Assembly (NCBI GenBank): GCA_964235945.1
Contig: CAXSDV010000004.1
Coordinates: 34,321 to 98,320, forward strand
Source: JASLDZ01 sp964235945
GTDB taxonomy: Bacteria > Pseudomonadota > Alphaproteobacteria > Caulobacterales > Caulobacteraceae
Reading direction: 5' to 3'
DNA: 64,000 nucleotides
Below are positions 9,122-18,045 of this stretch, piece by piece. The notes beneath the pieces were generated by a model, which saw only the letters and a list, made by a program, of their open reading frames with translations, searched no databases and was not told the origin of the DNA. The position numbers and the translations under genes were made by a program. Every line of letters begins with the position of its first letter. Position 1 is the stretch's first letter.

Positions 9122-9202
9122 GGCCGGGCCTCTCCCCGTTACGTCCGGATTTGACGTTTGCGCCCTGCATACCGGCTTCGTCGAGAGAACGGGAGCCCGC
9201 AC

Positions 9203-9622
9203 ATGGCCTACGCCCAACGCACCAAGCGCCTCACGCCCCAGGGCCGGCGCACGCTGATGACCTCGCCCAAGGCCATGCGCCACGCCCTGCCCTCGGGCGA
9301 ACTGATCAACGCGGTGCTGCAGTACGCGGACGTGTCGATCGACATGGGCGGCGGCCGCACCCTGCTGCGCCTGAGCGCCCGCCGCATGGAGGACGAGGTG
9401 ATCCGCGCCCCGCTGGGCCGCGAGGCCGCACGCCTGGCGGACGTGGCGGTGGTCTGGGACGAGGACGAGGGGGAGATCTTCCGCGTGCTGGACTCGGCGA
9501 GCGGCGACCACCTGGAGCCGGTGGAGGCGCCCCGCCCCGTTCCCGCTTCCGGCGAGGACGACCTGTTCGAGCTCACCCCCGCGGCGCTGGCCTACCTGGC
9601 GGCGAGCCAGGGAACCTGCTGA
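9203..9622 (+). CDS. Conserved-looking hypothetical protein, 139 aa
   Basis: I do not recognise this protein. It has a basic N-terminus (MAYAQRTKRLTPQGRRT), a central strand-rich segment with DMGGGRTLLRLSARRMEDEV, and an acidic C-terminal third (WDEDEGEIF). There is no signal peptide or membrane segment, so it is probably cytoplasmic. The start ATG at 9203 has GGGAG seven bases upstream. It is divergent from the WYL regulator across an 81-base gap and ends three bases before the convergent phosphoesterase gene. Confidence 0.6.
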   Translation: MAYAQRTKRLTPQGRRTLMTSPKAMRHALPSGELINAVLQYADVSIDMGGGRTLLRLSARRMEDEVIRAPLGREAARLADVAVVWDEDEGEIFRVLDSASGDHLEPVEAPRPVPASGEDDLFELTPAALAYLAASQGTC

Positions 9623-9625
9623 GCT

Positions 9626-10132
9626 TCAGTCCGGCCGCACGGCGCGGCGGCGCGCAGGCGCGAGCACGTCCGCCAGGGTCACGGGGGCGAAGCCGCGCGG
9701 ATCCACGCCCACGTCGTGCTGGCGAAGGAGCGGCTTGAGCCGGCCGTGGCTGTGTCCGTGCAAGTTCACGGCGCCGCGCCCCATGCCGTTCCAACTGCGG
9801 AAGGGGTAATGGCAGAGCACGAGCGCCACCCCCTCCACCCGCGTCTCCACGTAGGCGTCCACCGAGGCCCAGCCCTCGCCGTAGGGCGCGGCGTCGTTGT
9901 TGCCGACCAGCAGGCGCTTGGTCCCGTTCAGCCGTGGCAGGACGGCGGCGGCGATCTTGGGCGTGCGCGCGAAGTCGCCCAGGTGCCAGACCTCGTCGCC
10001 GGGCGCGACCGCCGCGTTCCACCGCTCGACCAGGGCCGCGTCCATCTCCGCCGCCGAGGCGAACGGGCGGCGGTGGATGTTGAGGGTGCGGTGGTCGCCG
10101 AAGTGCGTGTCGCTGGTGAAGAAGACGGCCAT
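9626..10132 (-). CDS. Calcineurin-like metallophosphoesterase
   Basis: A 168-residue protein with the metal-binding motifs of the calcineurin-like superfamily in order: SDTHFGD, GDEVWHLGD, GNND (usually GNHD), CHYPF and HGHSHG. It would use two metal ions to hydrolyse a phosphoester; small bacterial members are usually annotated only as hydrolases. The ATG at 10132 is the first Met before the motif; the Shine-Dalgarno is weak. It follows the GreA/GreB-like gene by 31 bases, so it may be the last gene of the manC operon, though a functional link is not evident. Confidence 0.85.
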   Translation of the reverse strand: MAVFFTSDTHFGDHRTLNIHRRPFASAAEMDAALVERWNAAVAPGDEVWHLGDFARTPKIAAAVLPRLNGTKRLLVGNNDAAPYGEGWASVDAYVETRVEGVALVLCHYPFRSWNGMGRGAVNLHGHSHGRLKPLLRQHDVGVDPRGFAPVTLADVLAPARRRAVRPD

Positions 10133-10163
10133 GACGCGCCAACGCGCGGCCGTTCCGCCCGGC

Positions 10164-10643
10164 TCACTCGATCGCGGTGATCTCCACCTCGCCGCCCGCC
10201 ACCGCCGCCGTCTCGCCCACCGACTTGCCCAGCAACGCCTTGGCCAACGGCGAAACGTAGGACACGCGGCCCGCCGCCGGATCCGCCTCGTCCTCACCCA
10301 CGATGCGGTAGCGGCCGGTGCGGCCGTCCGCGCGTTCAAAGGCGACGGTGGAGCCGAAGCGCGCGACGCCGTCGGCGGGCGCGGGCTCCACCAGCCGGGC
10401 GCTGGCGCGGCGGGCGGTGAACCAGCGCAGGTCGCGGGTGGCGCGCGCCATGGCGGTGCGGTCGGCCTCCACGTCGCCCGCGTGCTGGGCGGCGGCGTAG
10501 GCGGCGCGCGCCGCGGCGACGCCCGCGTCCAGCGCCGCAAGCCCCTCGGGCGTGACGAGGTTGGGGTGAGGCGAGAGCGGCCGGTCCGGCAGGTCGGCGG
10601 CCGAGGCCTCCGCGTCGCCCTCCTTGGTGAAGGCGACGCTCAC
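10164..10643 (-). CDS. GreA/GreB-family transcription elongation factor-like protein
   Basis: A 159-residue GreA/GreB-type protein. The N-terminal half would be the coiled coil (many Ala and Arg, LRWFTARRASARL) and the C-terminal FKBP-like domain has YRIVGEDEADP, GRVSYVSPLAKALLGKSVGE. Gre factors rescue backtracked RNA polymerase; with an atypical N-terminus this could also be a Gre paralogue without cleavage activity. The start is GTG at 10641-10643, which overlaps the manC stop as GTGA. Being coupled to manC is unusual for a Gre factor and suggests co-expression with the glycan genes. Confidence 0.8.
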   Translation of the reverse strand: MSVAFTKEGDAEASAADLPDRPLSPHPNLVTPEGLAALDAGVAAARAAYAAAQHAGDVEADRTAMARATRDLRWFTARRASARLVEPAPADGVARFGSTVAFERADGRTGRYRIVGEDEADPAAGRVSYVSPLAKALLGKSVGETAAVAGGEVEITAIE

Positions 10644-12067
10644 GCCCGGGCGTAGTCGTCTTCGACGCGCACGATGTCGTCCTCGCCCAGATAGTCGCCC
10701 GACTGCACCTCGATCAGCCCCAGCGGCAGGCGGCCGGGGTTGGCGACGCGATGGACCGAGCCCAGCGGGATGAAGATCGACTCGTTCTCGCGCAGCAGGC
10801 GCTCGACGCCGTCCAGCGTCACCAGCGCCGTGCCCGCGGCCACCACCAGGTGCTCGGAGCGGTGGTAGTGCTTGTGCAGCGAGATGCGCCGGCCGGGCTG
10901 GATCTGCAGGCGCTTGACCTGGAAGCGCTCGCCCGTCTGCAGCGTCTCCAGCCAGCCCCAGGGGCGGTGGCTGCGCCGCGCCTGGGTGGCCAGGGCCACG
11001 CCCTCGGCCTTGAGGCGCTCGACGATCTTCTTGACGTCCTGGTCGTGGCCGCGGTCGGCCACCAGCACCGCGTCGGGGGTGGCCACGATCACGAGGTCAC
11101 GCACGCCCACGGCCGCAACCAGCGGGCCCTCGCTGCGGACGTAGACGCCCTGCGCCTCGTGCAGGCGCACGGGGCCGCGCGTGGCGTTGCCCTGCGGGCC
11201 GTCGGCCGCCAGCTCCCACAGGGCGGACCAGGCCCCCACGTCCGTCCAGCCCGCGTCCACGGGGGTGACGGCGGCGCGCGCGGTGCGCTCCATCACCGCC
11301 GTGTCGACCGCCTCGGAGGGCGAGCGGCGGGCGGCGGCCTCGTCCAGCCGCAGGAAGTCGAGGTCGTGGTCGGCGTGGGCCAGCGCGTCCTCGGCCGCGT
11401 GCAGGATGTCGGGGGAGACGCGGGCCATCTCGTCCAGGAAGGCGCGGGCGGGCAGGAGGAAGATGCCGCTGTTCCACAGGTGGCGGCCGTCGGCGACCAG
11501 CACCTCTGCGCGCGCGGCGTCCGGCTTCTCGACGAAGGAGGCCACCTTGGAGACCGCGGGCGTTCCCGCCAGCGCCTCGCCCACCTCGATATAGCCGTAG
11601 CCCGTGGCGGGGCCTGTGGGGGTGATGCCGAACAGCGTCAGCGCGCCCTCGCGCGCGGCGGGCAGGGCGCGGTCGACCGCCTCCAGGAACTCGCCCGGCC
11701 GCTCGATCACGTGGTCGGCGGGCATGAGCAGCAGCACGCCGTCGGCGTCGCGCGCCGCCACGGTCAGGGCGGCGACGGCGGCGGCGAAGGCGGTGTTGCG
11801 CGCCACCGGCTCCAGCACGAGCGTCGCGTCCGTCACGCCGATGGCGCGCAGCTGCTCGGCGATGATGAAGCGGTGCTCGGCGTTGGCGATCACCGTCAGC
11901 GGGTGGAAGCGCGACCCGTCCGTCACGCGCGAGGCGGTCTCCTGCAGCATGGTGCGCTCGCCCACCAGGGGCAGGAGCTGCTTGGGGAAGCTCTCGCGCG
12001 AGAGCGGCCACAAGCGCGAGCCCGAGCCGCCCGACAGGAGCACGGGGTGGATGCGTCCGTCCGACAT
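10640..12067 (-). CDS. manC: Mannose-1-phosphate guanylyltransferase / mannose-6-phosphate isomerase
   Basis: A 475-residue bifunctional type II enzyme. The N-terminal nucleotidyltransferase carries GGSGSRLWPLSR near residue 10, the LMPADH segment and FVEKP. The C-terminal cupin (about 340-470) has the isomerase-type sequence HKHYHRSEH and ends with QSGDYLGEDDIVRVEDDY. It makes GDP-mannose from mannose-1-P and GTP and may interconvert Man-6-P and Fru-6-P. The start ATG at 12067 has GGGAG seven bases upstream. It sits between the GH130 gene and the Gre-like gene in one minus-strand run, and would supply GDP-mannose to the glycosyltransferase at the head of the operon. Confidence 0.93.
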   Translation of the reverse strand: MSDGRIHPVLLSGGSGSRLWPLSRESFPKQLLPLVGERTMLQETASRVTDGSRFHPLTVIANAEHRFIIAEQLRAIGVTDATLVLEPVARNTAFAAAVAALTVAARDADGVLLLMPADHVIERPGEFLEAVDRALPAAREGALTLFGITPTGPATGYGYIEVGEALAGTPAVSKVASFVEKPDAARAEVLVADGRHLWNSGIFLLPARAFLDEMARVSPDILHAAEDALAHADHDLDFLRLDEAAARRSPSEAVDTAVMERTARAAVTPVDAGWTDVGAWSALWELAADGPQGNATRGPVRLHEAQGVYVRSEGPLVAAVGVRDLVIVATPDAVLVADRGHDQDVKKIVERLKAEGVALATQARRSHRPWGWLETLQTGERFQVKRLQIQPGRRISLHKHYHRSEHLVVAAGTALVTLDGVERLLRENESIFIPLGSVHRVANPGRLPLGLIEVQSGDYLGEDDIVRVEDDYARA

Positions 12068-12084
12068 GGTGATCTCCCGCCCGC

Positions 12085-13347
12085 TCAGCCGAGTTCGGCC
12101 AGGAGCTCGTCCAACTCGATGAAGCAGAAGCCGACGGAGCTGTCGGCCACGCCGTAGGGCATGAACAGCCGGCGTCCGTGGGCCAGCGCGCCGCAGGTGT
12201 AGACCACGTTGGGCACGTAGCCCTCCCGGTCCTCGTCCGAGGGCGACAGCAGAGGCTGGACCGTGCGGCCAAGGACCTTGCGCGGGTCTTCCTTGTCGAG
12301 CAGGACCGCGCCGATGGAGTACTTGCGCATGGCGCCCACCCCGTGGGTGAGCAGCAGCCATCCCTCGTCGATCTCGATGGGCGAGCCGCAGTTGCCGATC
12401 TGCACGAGCTCCCAGGGGTACATGGGCGCCAGCAGCTGCTCGCCTTCGCCCCAGTGGAGGATGTCGTCGGAGGTGAGGTGGAAGACGTTCTCGCCGTCCT
12501 GCCGCCCGATCATGACGTAGCGGCCGCCGACCTTGCGCGGGAACAGCGCCATGCCCTTGTTGCGCGCGGCCGGCCCCGACATGGGCTGGAGCTTGAAGGT
12601 GCGGAAGTCCTTGGTGATCATCAGTTCGGAGGCGATGTCGCGCCCGCTGAAGGCGGTGTAGGTGCCGTAGTAGACCGGCTCTTCGCCCTCGTCCTGGAAC
12701 CGGACCAGGCGCAGGTCCTCCAATCCGTTGGTCTGCTGGGGGGTGAAGGGGAAGATCACCGAACCGGAGAGCGACGCCTCCTCGAACCGCTGCACGGTGG
12801 CGACGCCGCCGTTCTCGGCGCAGGGGGCCTCCGTCTGGCGCACGGCGATGGAGAAAGGCGGCCGCGGCAGCAGGTCGAAGCCGCCGTCGCGGTCGAGTAT
12901 CCCCTCGCGGAAGGCGATGGAGGAGATGTGGCCCTCCCCCACCGCGCGCAGCGACATGACCACGCGCAAGGCGCCCTGGCTGATGCCGGACTGGTCCGGG
13001 TGGGGCACGATGGACGGGTTCATCAAGGCCGCCGACGTGTACGAGTACTCGTGGCAGAAGTAGGCGCCGATGAGCTCCTTGCGCTCCTCGCGCACGTCGT
13101 CGCCCAGGCCGAGGTCCTCCTGCACCTGGCGGAAGCGGTCCATGTAGACGCCGCGCGTCTGCCAGTGGCGCGCGCCGAAGTCCTTGTTCACCAGGGCCAG
13201 TTCGGACTGGCAGGTGCGCATGTCCATGGCCATCACCGCGTCGACTATGCGGCGCGGGCGCGGGCCCGGGGCGATCTGGAACGGGCGGATGACGACGCGA
13301 CCCGGCTCGGCCGTGAGCCGGGTCGGCAGTATGGTCAGTTGGGGCAC
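12085..13347 (-). CDS. GH130-family glycoside phosphorylase/hydrolase
   Basis: A 420-residue five-bladed beta-propeller protein of family GH130. Recognisable are the NPSIVPHPDQ segment, GLEDLRLVRF, YGTYTAFSGRDIASELMIT, RNKGMALFPRKVGGRYVMIGRQDGEN and the C-terminal GYVPNVVYTCGAL. GH130 enzymes act on beta-mannosides, most as phosphorylases that release mannose-1-phosphate. Mannose-1-P is exactly the substrate of ManC encoded next, which supports a mannoside role; phosphorylase versus hydrolase cannot be decided by eye. It lies 26 bases after the glycosyltransferase gene and 17 before manC, so co-transcription is very likely. Confidence 0.88.
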   Translation of the reverse strand: MPQLTILPTRLTAEPGRVVIRPFQIAPGPRPRRIVDAVMAMDMRTCQSELALVNKDFGARHWQTRGVYMDRFRQVQEDLGLGDDVREERKELIGAYFCHEYSYTSAALMNPSIVPHPDQSGISQGALRVVMSLRAVGEGHISSIAFREGILDRDGGFDLLPRPPFSIAVRQTEAPCAENGGVATVQRFEEASLSGSVIFPFTPQQTNGLEDLRLVRFQDEGEEPVYYGTYTAFSGRDIASELMITKDFRTFKLQPMSGPAARNKGMALFPRKVGGRYVMIGRQDGENVFHLTSDDILHWGEGEQLLAPMYPWELVQIGNCGSPIEIDEGWLLLTHGVGAMRKYSIGAVLLDKEDPRKVLGRTVQPLLSPSDEDREGYVPNVVYTCGALAHGRRLFMPYGVADSSVGFCFIELDELLAELG

Positions 13348-13373
13348 GCGCTATCCCGGACGGGCGCGACCGT

Positions 13374-15680
13374 TCAGAGGTCGCCGGCGGTCTTTAGCCG
13401 GGCCAACCCCGCCTTCGTCAACGCGCGAAAGGAGCAGGCGGCCATCTGCAGCGCCAGGACCGACTCCGCGCCCTGGTTGCGGTTGGCTCCGGCCCAGGTG
13501 AGACCGTCGTAGCACTCGCCCTCGCCGGCGTCGGCCAGGGACGCGCCCAGGTCGTTGGCCCCGTAGAACCAGGCGTAGGCGCGCTCGGCCTCCGCCGCCC
13601 AGCGCGGGCCGCCGCCCGCCTCCAGCGCCGCCTGGCAGGCCTCGACCGTGGCCACCGCCTCCAGCGGCTGTTGGTCGAACAGCCCGCCCGACCCGTCGGA
13701 GCGGCCGAAGTCCACGGTGGGCACCGGGCGGAACAGGCCGGCGGGGGAGGTCTGCTCGGCGCACAGCCACTCCAGCGCCGACAGGCCGAGGTCGACCATG
13801 GCGCGGTCCCCCAGCGCATGGCCGCCGCGGATCAGCGCCTCGGGCAGGCGCGCGTTGTCGTAGGACAGGTAGGTCTCGAACCAGGCGTGGCCGTTCGCGC
13901 GCATGGACCGCAGCCGGGCGGCCAATCCCGCCGCCTTGTCGGCCAACACCTCACGCTGCTCAGACCCGGCGCGGCCCGCCTGGACCAGGGCGGCGAGCCC
14001 CAGCACCACGAAGGCGTCCGTCCGCGGCGAGGACAGCCTGACCATGTGGGGCAGCACCTCGCCCAGGAGGCTCTGCGCCCAGAGGCGGTGGTCGGCGCCC
14101 GGGGCCTCGGCGGCGGTGACCGCCACCGACCAGAAGGCGCGCCCGGTGGAGTCCTCCGACCCCGCAGGCTCCAGCCAAGCGCGCTCATAGCTCATGAAGT
14201 TGCGGAAACGGCCCGTGTCGGGGTTCCAGGCGTGCTGGACGAAGGAGGCGTAGATGCTCGTGAGCGCACGGCGCTCGTCGTCGGGCGCGCCGGGCCAGCG
14301 GTGCATGAGGATCAGCGCGCGGGCGTTGTCGTCGACGCAGTAGCCGTGGCGGCGGTCGGGCAGGCTGAACAGGCTGTGCTGCAGCATGCCGCAGCTGTCG
14401 CTCATGCGCCGCACCCCGGCCAGCGAAGGGGCCGAGCGCTGGGCGGCGGCCGGGCGGCGGCTGCGCGCGTCCATGGCGACGGCGGCGGAGAAGGCCTCGA
14501 GATAGCGCTCGGCGAAGCGGCTCCAGACGGTGGAGCGCGTGTCGCGGTAGACGTGCTCGCGCACCGCCCGCAGGCGCTCGGGCGAGGAGAGCAGCGACGT
14601 GACCGCCTCGGCGATGGCCGGCGCGTCCGCGAAGGGCACGAGCACGCCGCGTCCGTCGGCCAGCAACTCCTCCGCATGCCAGTAGGGGGTGGACACGATC
14701 GGCTTGCCCAGGGCGGCGGCGTAGGAGAGCGTGCCGGAGGTGATCTGCTCCACGTTGAGGTAGGGCGTCAGGTACACGTCGGCGGCGTGCAGGTAGCGCA
14801 GCAGGCGCGGCGTGTCGGTGTAGCTGTCGACGAAGCGCACGTGCTCGCCCACGCCCAGCTCCTTGGCCAGCGCCTTGAGCGAGTCGCGGTAGCGCTCGCC
14901 CTCGTGCGCCAAGAGGTGCGGGTGGGTGGCGCCCAACACGACGTAGAGGGCGTTCGGCCGCGCGGCGACGATGGCCGGCATGGCCCGGATCGCCGTCTCC
15001 AGCCCCTTGTTGGGCGACAGCAGGCCGAAGGTGAACAGCAGGTCGTGGCCGCTGAAGCCCAGCTCGGCCTTGAAGTCGTCGGTGGGCAGCAGCGGCGTGT
15101 CGGGCGCGCCGTGGGGCACGAGCACGATCTTCTCCTCCGGCACGCCCCAGGTGCGGCGGAGCATGTCGCGCCCGCGCTCGGCCATGACGATCACCCGCGA
15201 GGAGCGCGCGATCAGCCGCTCGAACACCCGGCGCTGGTCGGCGTTCGGCCGCTCCAGGATGGTGTGCAGGGTGGAGACCACCGGCGCGTCCAGCGCGTCC
15301 AGCAGCGTCATCAGGTGTTCGCCCGCGGGGCCGCCGAAGATGCCGAACTCGTGCTGGACGCAGACCACGTCGGGCGCGGCGGCGTTGATGCGCGCGGCGG
15401 CGTCGCGGTAGTCGTCCAGTTCGTCCTCGCGGATCTCGTAGGCGACCTCGGGCGGGTAGGCGTAGGTCTCGTCGTGGTCGTTGAGGGCGGCGACCTCGCA
15501 GCGCAGGTCGGGCCGGGCCGACGCCAGCGCCTCACGCACGTCGGCGGTGAAGGTGGCGATCCCGCAGCGCCGGGGGGGATAATCGCCGATCAACACCACG
15601 GACTTGACGTCGGACGGGCCCAGGGGGCGCACGTTGGTGGAGGCGATCAATCGCAGGCTGGGGGATGTCATGGGACACAT
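13374..15680 (-). CDS. Two-domain GT4 glycosyltransferase with C-terminal alpha/alpha-barrel-like domain
   Basis: A 768-residue protein. Residues about 28-410 form a GT-B fold GT4 transferase: GDYPPRRCGIATFT at the acceptor side, VCVQHEFGIFGG, VPHGAPD, FGLLSPNKGLETAI and the EQITSGTLSYAAALGKPIVSTPY donor loop. Residues about 430-768 are a separate, mainly helical domain that begins near SLFSLPDRRHGYCVDDNARAL and has the look of an (alpha/alpha)6-barrel glycosidase-like module. The start MCPM at 15680 has AGGAGGTG upstream; MTSPS at 15671 is an alternative. It heads the operon with GH130 and manC, so it probably transfers mannose from GDP-mannose. Acceptor unknown; no signal peptide or membrane segment seen. 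Confidence 0.87.
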   Translation of the reverse strand: MCPMTSPSLRLIASTNVRPLGPSDVKSVVLIGDYPPRRCGIATFTADVREALASARPDLRCEVAALNDHDETYAYPPEVAYEIREDELDDYRDAAARINAAAPDVVCVQHEFGIFGGPAGEHLMTLLDALDAPVVSTLHTILERPNADQRRVFERLIARSSRVIVMAERGRDMLRRTWGVPEEKIVLVPHGAPDTPLLPTDDFKAELGFSGHDLLFTFGLLSPNKGLETAIRAMPAIVAARPNALYVVLGATHPHLLAHEGERYRDSLKALAKELGVGEHVRFVDSYTDTPRLLRYLHAADVYLTPYLNVEQITSGTLSYAAALGKPIVSTPYWHAEELLADGRGVLVPFADAPAIAEAVTSLLSSPERLRAVREHVYRDTRSTVWSRFAERYLEAFSAAVAMDARSRRPAAAQRSAPSLAGVRRMSDSCGMLQHSLFSLPDRRHGYCVDDNARALILMHRWPGAPDDERRALTSIYASFVQHAWNPDTGRFRNFMSYERAWLEPAGSEDSTGRAFWSVAVTAAEAPGADHRLWAQSLLGEVLPHMVRLSSPRTDAFVVLGLAALVQAGRAGSEQREVLADKAAGLAARLRSMRANGHAWFETYLSYDNARLPEALIRGGHALGDRAMVDLGLSALEWLCAEQTSPAGLFRPVPTVDFGRSDGSGGLFDQQPLEAVATVEACQAALEAGGGPRWAAEAERAYAWFYGANDLGASLADAGEGECYDGLTWAGANRNQGAESVLALQMAACSFRALTKAGLARLKTAGDL

Positions 15681-15794
15681 CTGACTACGCTTGGCACCTC
15701 CTACAAACGTCAAAACCCGGTTTTTGATCCATTCCGGCCTCAATTCGTCTCCCACGGGTGTGGAACGGGCGGCGGCGCCCGCGGCTTGATCAGC

Positions 15795-16925
15795 GTGACC
15801 CTCGTCCTGTCCCGTTCCGAAGCGCCCGCGCTGACCGACCGGGAGGGTCCCGCCACACCGCGACGCACCCGGCCCTGGAAGCCGAAACGCGTGCTCATCA
15901 CCCGCGCCGCCCGCGGGTGGGCGCACGGGCGCGCCATGGCCGAGCGCGCCGCCGCGCTCGGCTGCGAGGTGGAGGAACTCAAGGGCGACCGGCTGACGGG
16001 CCTGTCGGGGGGAGACCCGGCGCGCGCCTACGCCGACGCCAAGTCCACCCTGGCCATCACCGTCGCCTCCGCCTCCAAGCGCCGGCTCCAGCCCATCCCG
16101 CCCAGCGCCGACTGGCGCTTCGACCTGGCGGAGGGGTGCCCCGCCCACTGCCAGTACTGCTACCTGGCGGGCTCGCTCTCCGGTCCGCCCATCGTGCGCG
16201 CCTACGCCAACGTGGACGAGATCCTGGCGGGCCTGCCCGAGCACGTGGGCGCCGGGACGATCACCTCGCGTTCGGCGGACCGGGCCCACGAGGGCACGAC
16301 GTTCGAGGCGGGGTGCTACACCGACCCGCTAGGCGTCGAGCACCTGACGGGGAGCCTCGCCGAGTGCGTTCGCGTGTTCGGGGCCTGGGAGGCGGCGGTG
16401 CAACTGCGCTTCACCACCAAGTTCGACGCGGTGGAGCCCTTGCTCGGCCTGGACCACCGCCGCCGCACGCGGGTGCGCTTCTCGCTCAACGCCGCGCCGT
16501 TCGCCTCCAAGCTGGAGGGCGGGACCGCCGCCCTCCCCGCCCGGCTCGTCGCCCTGCGCAAGCTGGCGCTGGGCGGCTGGCGCGTGGGGCTGACGATCGC
16601 CCCCATCATGGCCGGTCCCGGCTGGCGCGAGGCCTACGCCGCGCTGATCGACGACTGCGCCGCCGCCGTGGAGGGCGCGCCCGACCTCGACCTCACCGTC
16701 GAGCTCATCACCCACCGCTTCACCGAAGGGTCGCGCAACGTGCTGCAGGGCTGGTACCCGGGCTCGTCGCTGGACCTCGACCCCGAGACGCGCACGCGCA
16801 AGCTGACCAAGTTCGGCTCGGTCAAGTACGTCTACCCCAAGGAGCTCATGCGCGAACTGCGCGGCTTCTTCGAGGAGACGCTGGCCGCACGCCTGCCCGC
16901 GGCGCGCGTGCTCTACTGGACGTGA
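15795..16925 (+). CDS. Spore photoproduct lyase-like radical SAM protein
   Basis: About 376 residues. The motif CPAHCQYC (C-x3-C-x2-C near residues 115-122) would bind the [4Fe-4S] cluster of a radical SAM enzyme. The N-terminus (PWKPKRVLITRAA...GWAHGRAMAERA) and the end (TKFGSVKYVYPKELMRELRGFFEE) match the SPL family, which reverses the thymine spore photoproduct; members occur in non-sporulating Proteobacteria, where the substrate is less certain. The start is most likely GTG at 15795; TTG at 15786 is possible. It is divergent from the glycan operon and begins a plus-strand run with a DHH phosphoesterase and UvdE, which argues for a DNA repair role. Confidence 0.85.
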   Translation: MTLVLSRSEAPALTDREGPATPRRTRPWKPKRVLITRAARGWAHGRAMAERAAALGCEVEELKGDRLTGLSGGDPARAYADAKSTLAITVASASKRRLQPIPPSADWRFDLAEGCPAHCQYCYLAGSLSGPPIVRAYANVDEILAGLPEHVGAGTITSRSADRAHEGTTFEAGCYTDPLGVEHLTGSLAECVRVFGAWEAAVQLRFTTKFDAVEPLLGLDHRRRTRVRFSLNAAPFASKLEGGTAALPARLVALRKLALGGWRVGLTIAPIMAGPGWREAYAALIDDCAAAVEGAPDLDLTVELITHRFTEGSRNVLQGWYPGSSLDLDPETRTRKLTKFGSVKYVYPKELMRELRGFFEETLAARLPAARVLYWT

Positions 16926-16965
16926 CGGGAGAGAACGCCTCGGCGCCCCGGGCGTTGGTCGCACC

Positions 16966-18045
16966 ATGAGCGCCCTCGCCGCCCCCGCCCCGCCGCCGTC
17001 CGCCGACCCGCGCGGGGCGGTCGAGGCGGCGTTCCGCCGGGCGGTGGCGCGCTTCGACCCCGCCCTACCCGTGCTGGTGCTGGGCCACCACGACGCGGAC
17101 GGCTTGTCCGCCACCGCCGTGTTCGCCCGCGCGCTGACGGCGTCGGGCCGCACGGTCACGACGCGGATCGTCGGCCGCGGCGAGAACCCCTGGTCGGACG
17201 AGATGCGCGCGGAGCTGGCGGCCACCCCCGCGGGCGGCTTGATCGTGACGGACCTCGGCGTGCGCGAGGGCGTGCTCAAGCCGGGGACGCCCACGGTGGT
17301 GGTCGACCACCACGTGCCGACGGGAACGCCCGACGGCGCGGAGGTGATCACCGGCTACGGCCTGGACCCCATCCCGACCTCCAGCCTCCTCGCCTACTGG
17401 TGCGCGGCCGCCGTCACCGACGCCGAGCCCCTGCTGTGGCTGGCGGCGGTGGGGTTGATCGGCGACATGGCCGACGGCGCGGGCTTTGCGGAGATGACGC
17501 AGGCGCGCCGCCACGGAATCACCGCGCTGCGCGAGGCGGCGAGCCTGGTCAACGCGCCGCGGCGCAGCGCCTCGGGCGATGCGGGGCCGGCCCTGGCCCT
17601 GCTCATGCGCGCGGACGGGCCCAAGGCGGTGACCTCGGGCGACGCGCCCGAGGTCGAGGCGCTGCTGGCGGCCCGGGCGGAGGTGAAGGCGGAGCTCGAC
17701 CGCGCGCGGCGCGTGGCGCCCAAGGTGCGCGGCGGCGTGGCGATGATCGCCTTCAGCTCGCCCTGCCAGATCCACCCCCTGGTGGCGCAGCAGTGGCGCG
17801 GACGGCTGAAGGGTGAGATCGTGCTGGCCGCCAACTCCGGCTACCGGCCGGGCTGGGTGCACTTCGCCGCGCGCACCGCGGGCGACGTCGACCTGATCGC
17901 CTGGCTGGCCGAGCACCGGCCGCCGGGCGCCGACGAGAACTACGGCTCGGGCCACCGGCAGGCCACGGGCGGGGCGTTGCGCCTCCCCGATTGGAACGCC
18001 TTCACGACCGCCCTGGGCTTCCCCGACCTGCAGGTGAACGCATGA
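16966..18045 (+). CDS. DHH/DHHA1 phosphoesterase, RecJ-like
   Basis: A 359-residue DHH-superfamily protein. It has HHDADG near residue 43, the VTD segment, VDHH, and a C-terminal DHHA1-type GSGHRQATGG. These motifs bind Mn2+ for hydrolysis of phosphodiesters in single-stranded DNA, short oligonucleotides or cyclic dinucleotides. At 359 residues it is far shorter than RecJ (about 570), so it may be a nanoRNase-like or trimmed RecJ-like nuclease. It starts 40 bases after the SPL-like gene and its stop overlaps the start of the UvdE gene as ATGA. Its place between two UV-lesion enzymes suggests nuclease processing in repair. Confidence 0.85.
   Translation: MSALAAPAPPPSADPRGAVEAAFRRAVARFDPALPVLVLGHHDADGLSATAVFARALTASGRTVTTRIVGRGENPWSDEMRAELAATPAGGLIVTDLGVREGVLKPGTPTVVVDHHVPTGTPDGAEVITGYGLDPIPTSSLLAYWCAAAVTDAEPLLWLAAVGLIGDMADGAGFAEMTQARRHGITALREAASLVNAPRRSASGDAGPALALLMRADGPKAVTSGDAPEVEALLAARAEVKAELDRARRVAPKVRGGVAMIAFSSPCQIHPLVAQQWRGRLKGEIVLAANSGYRPGWVHFAARTAGDVDLIAWLAEHRPPGADENYGSGHRQATGGALRLPDWNAFTTALGFPDLQVNA

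Noticed and set aside
13671..15794. Long plus-strand open frame upstream of the SPL-like gene, which would fuse to it
   Set aside because: It is antisense to the GT4 gene and has no family signature; the SPL-family N-terminus begins near PWKPKRVLIT, so the real start is near 15795.
15795..16925. Sporulation in this organism
   Set aside because: SPL-like proteins occur in non-spore-formers, and no sporulation gene is present here.
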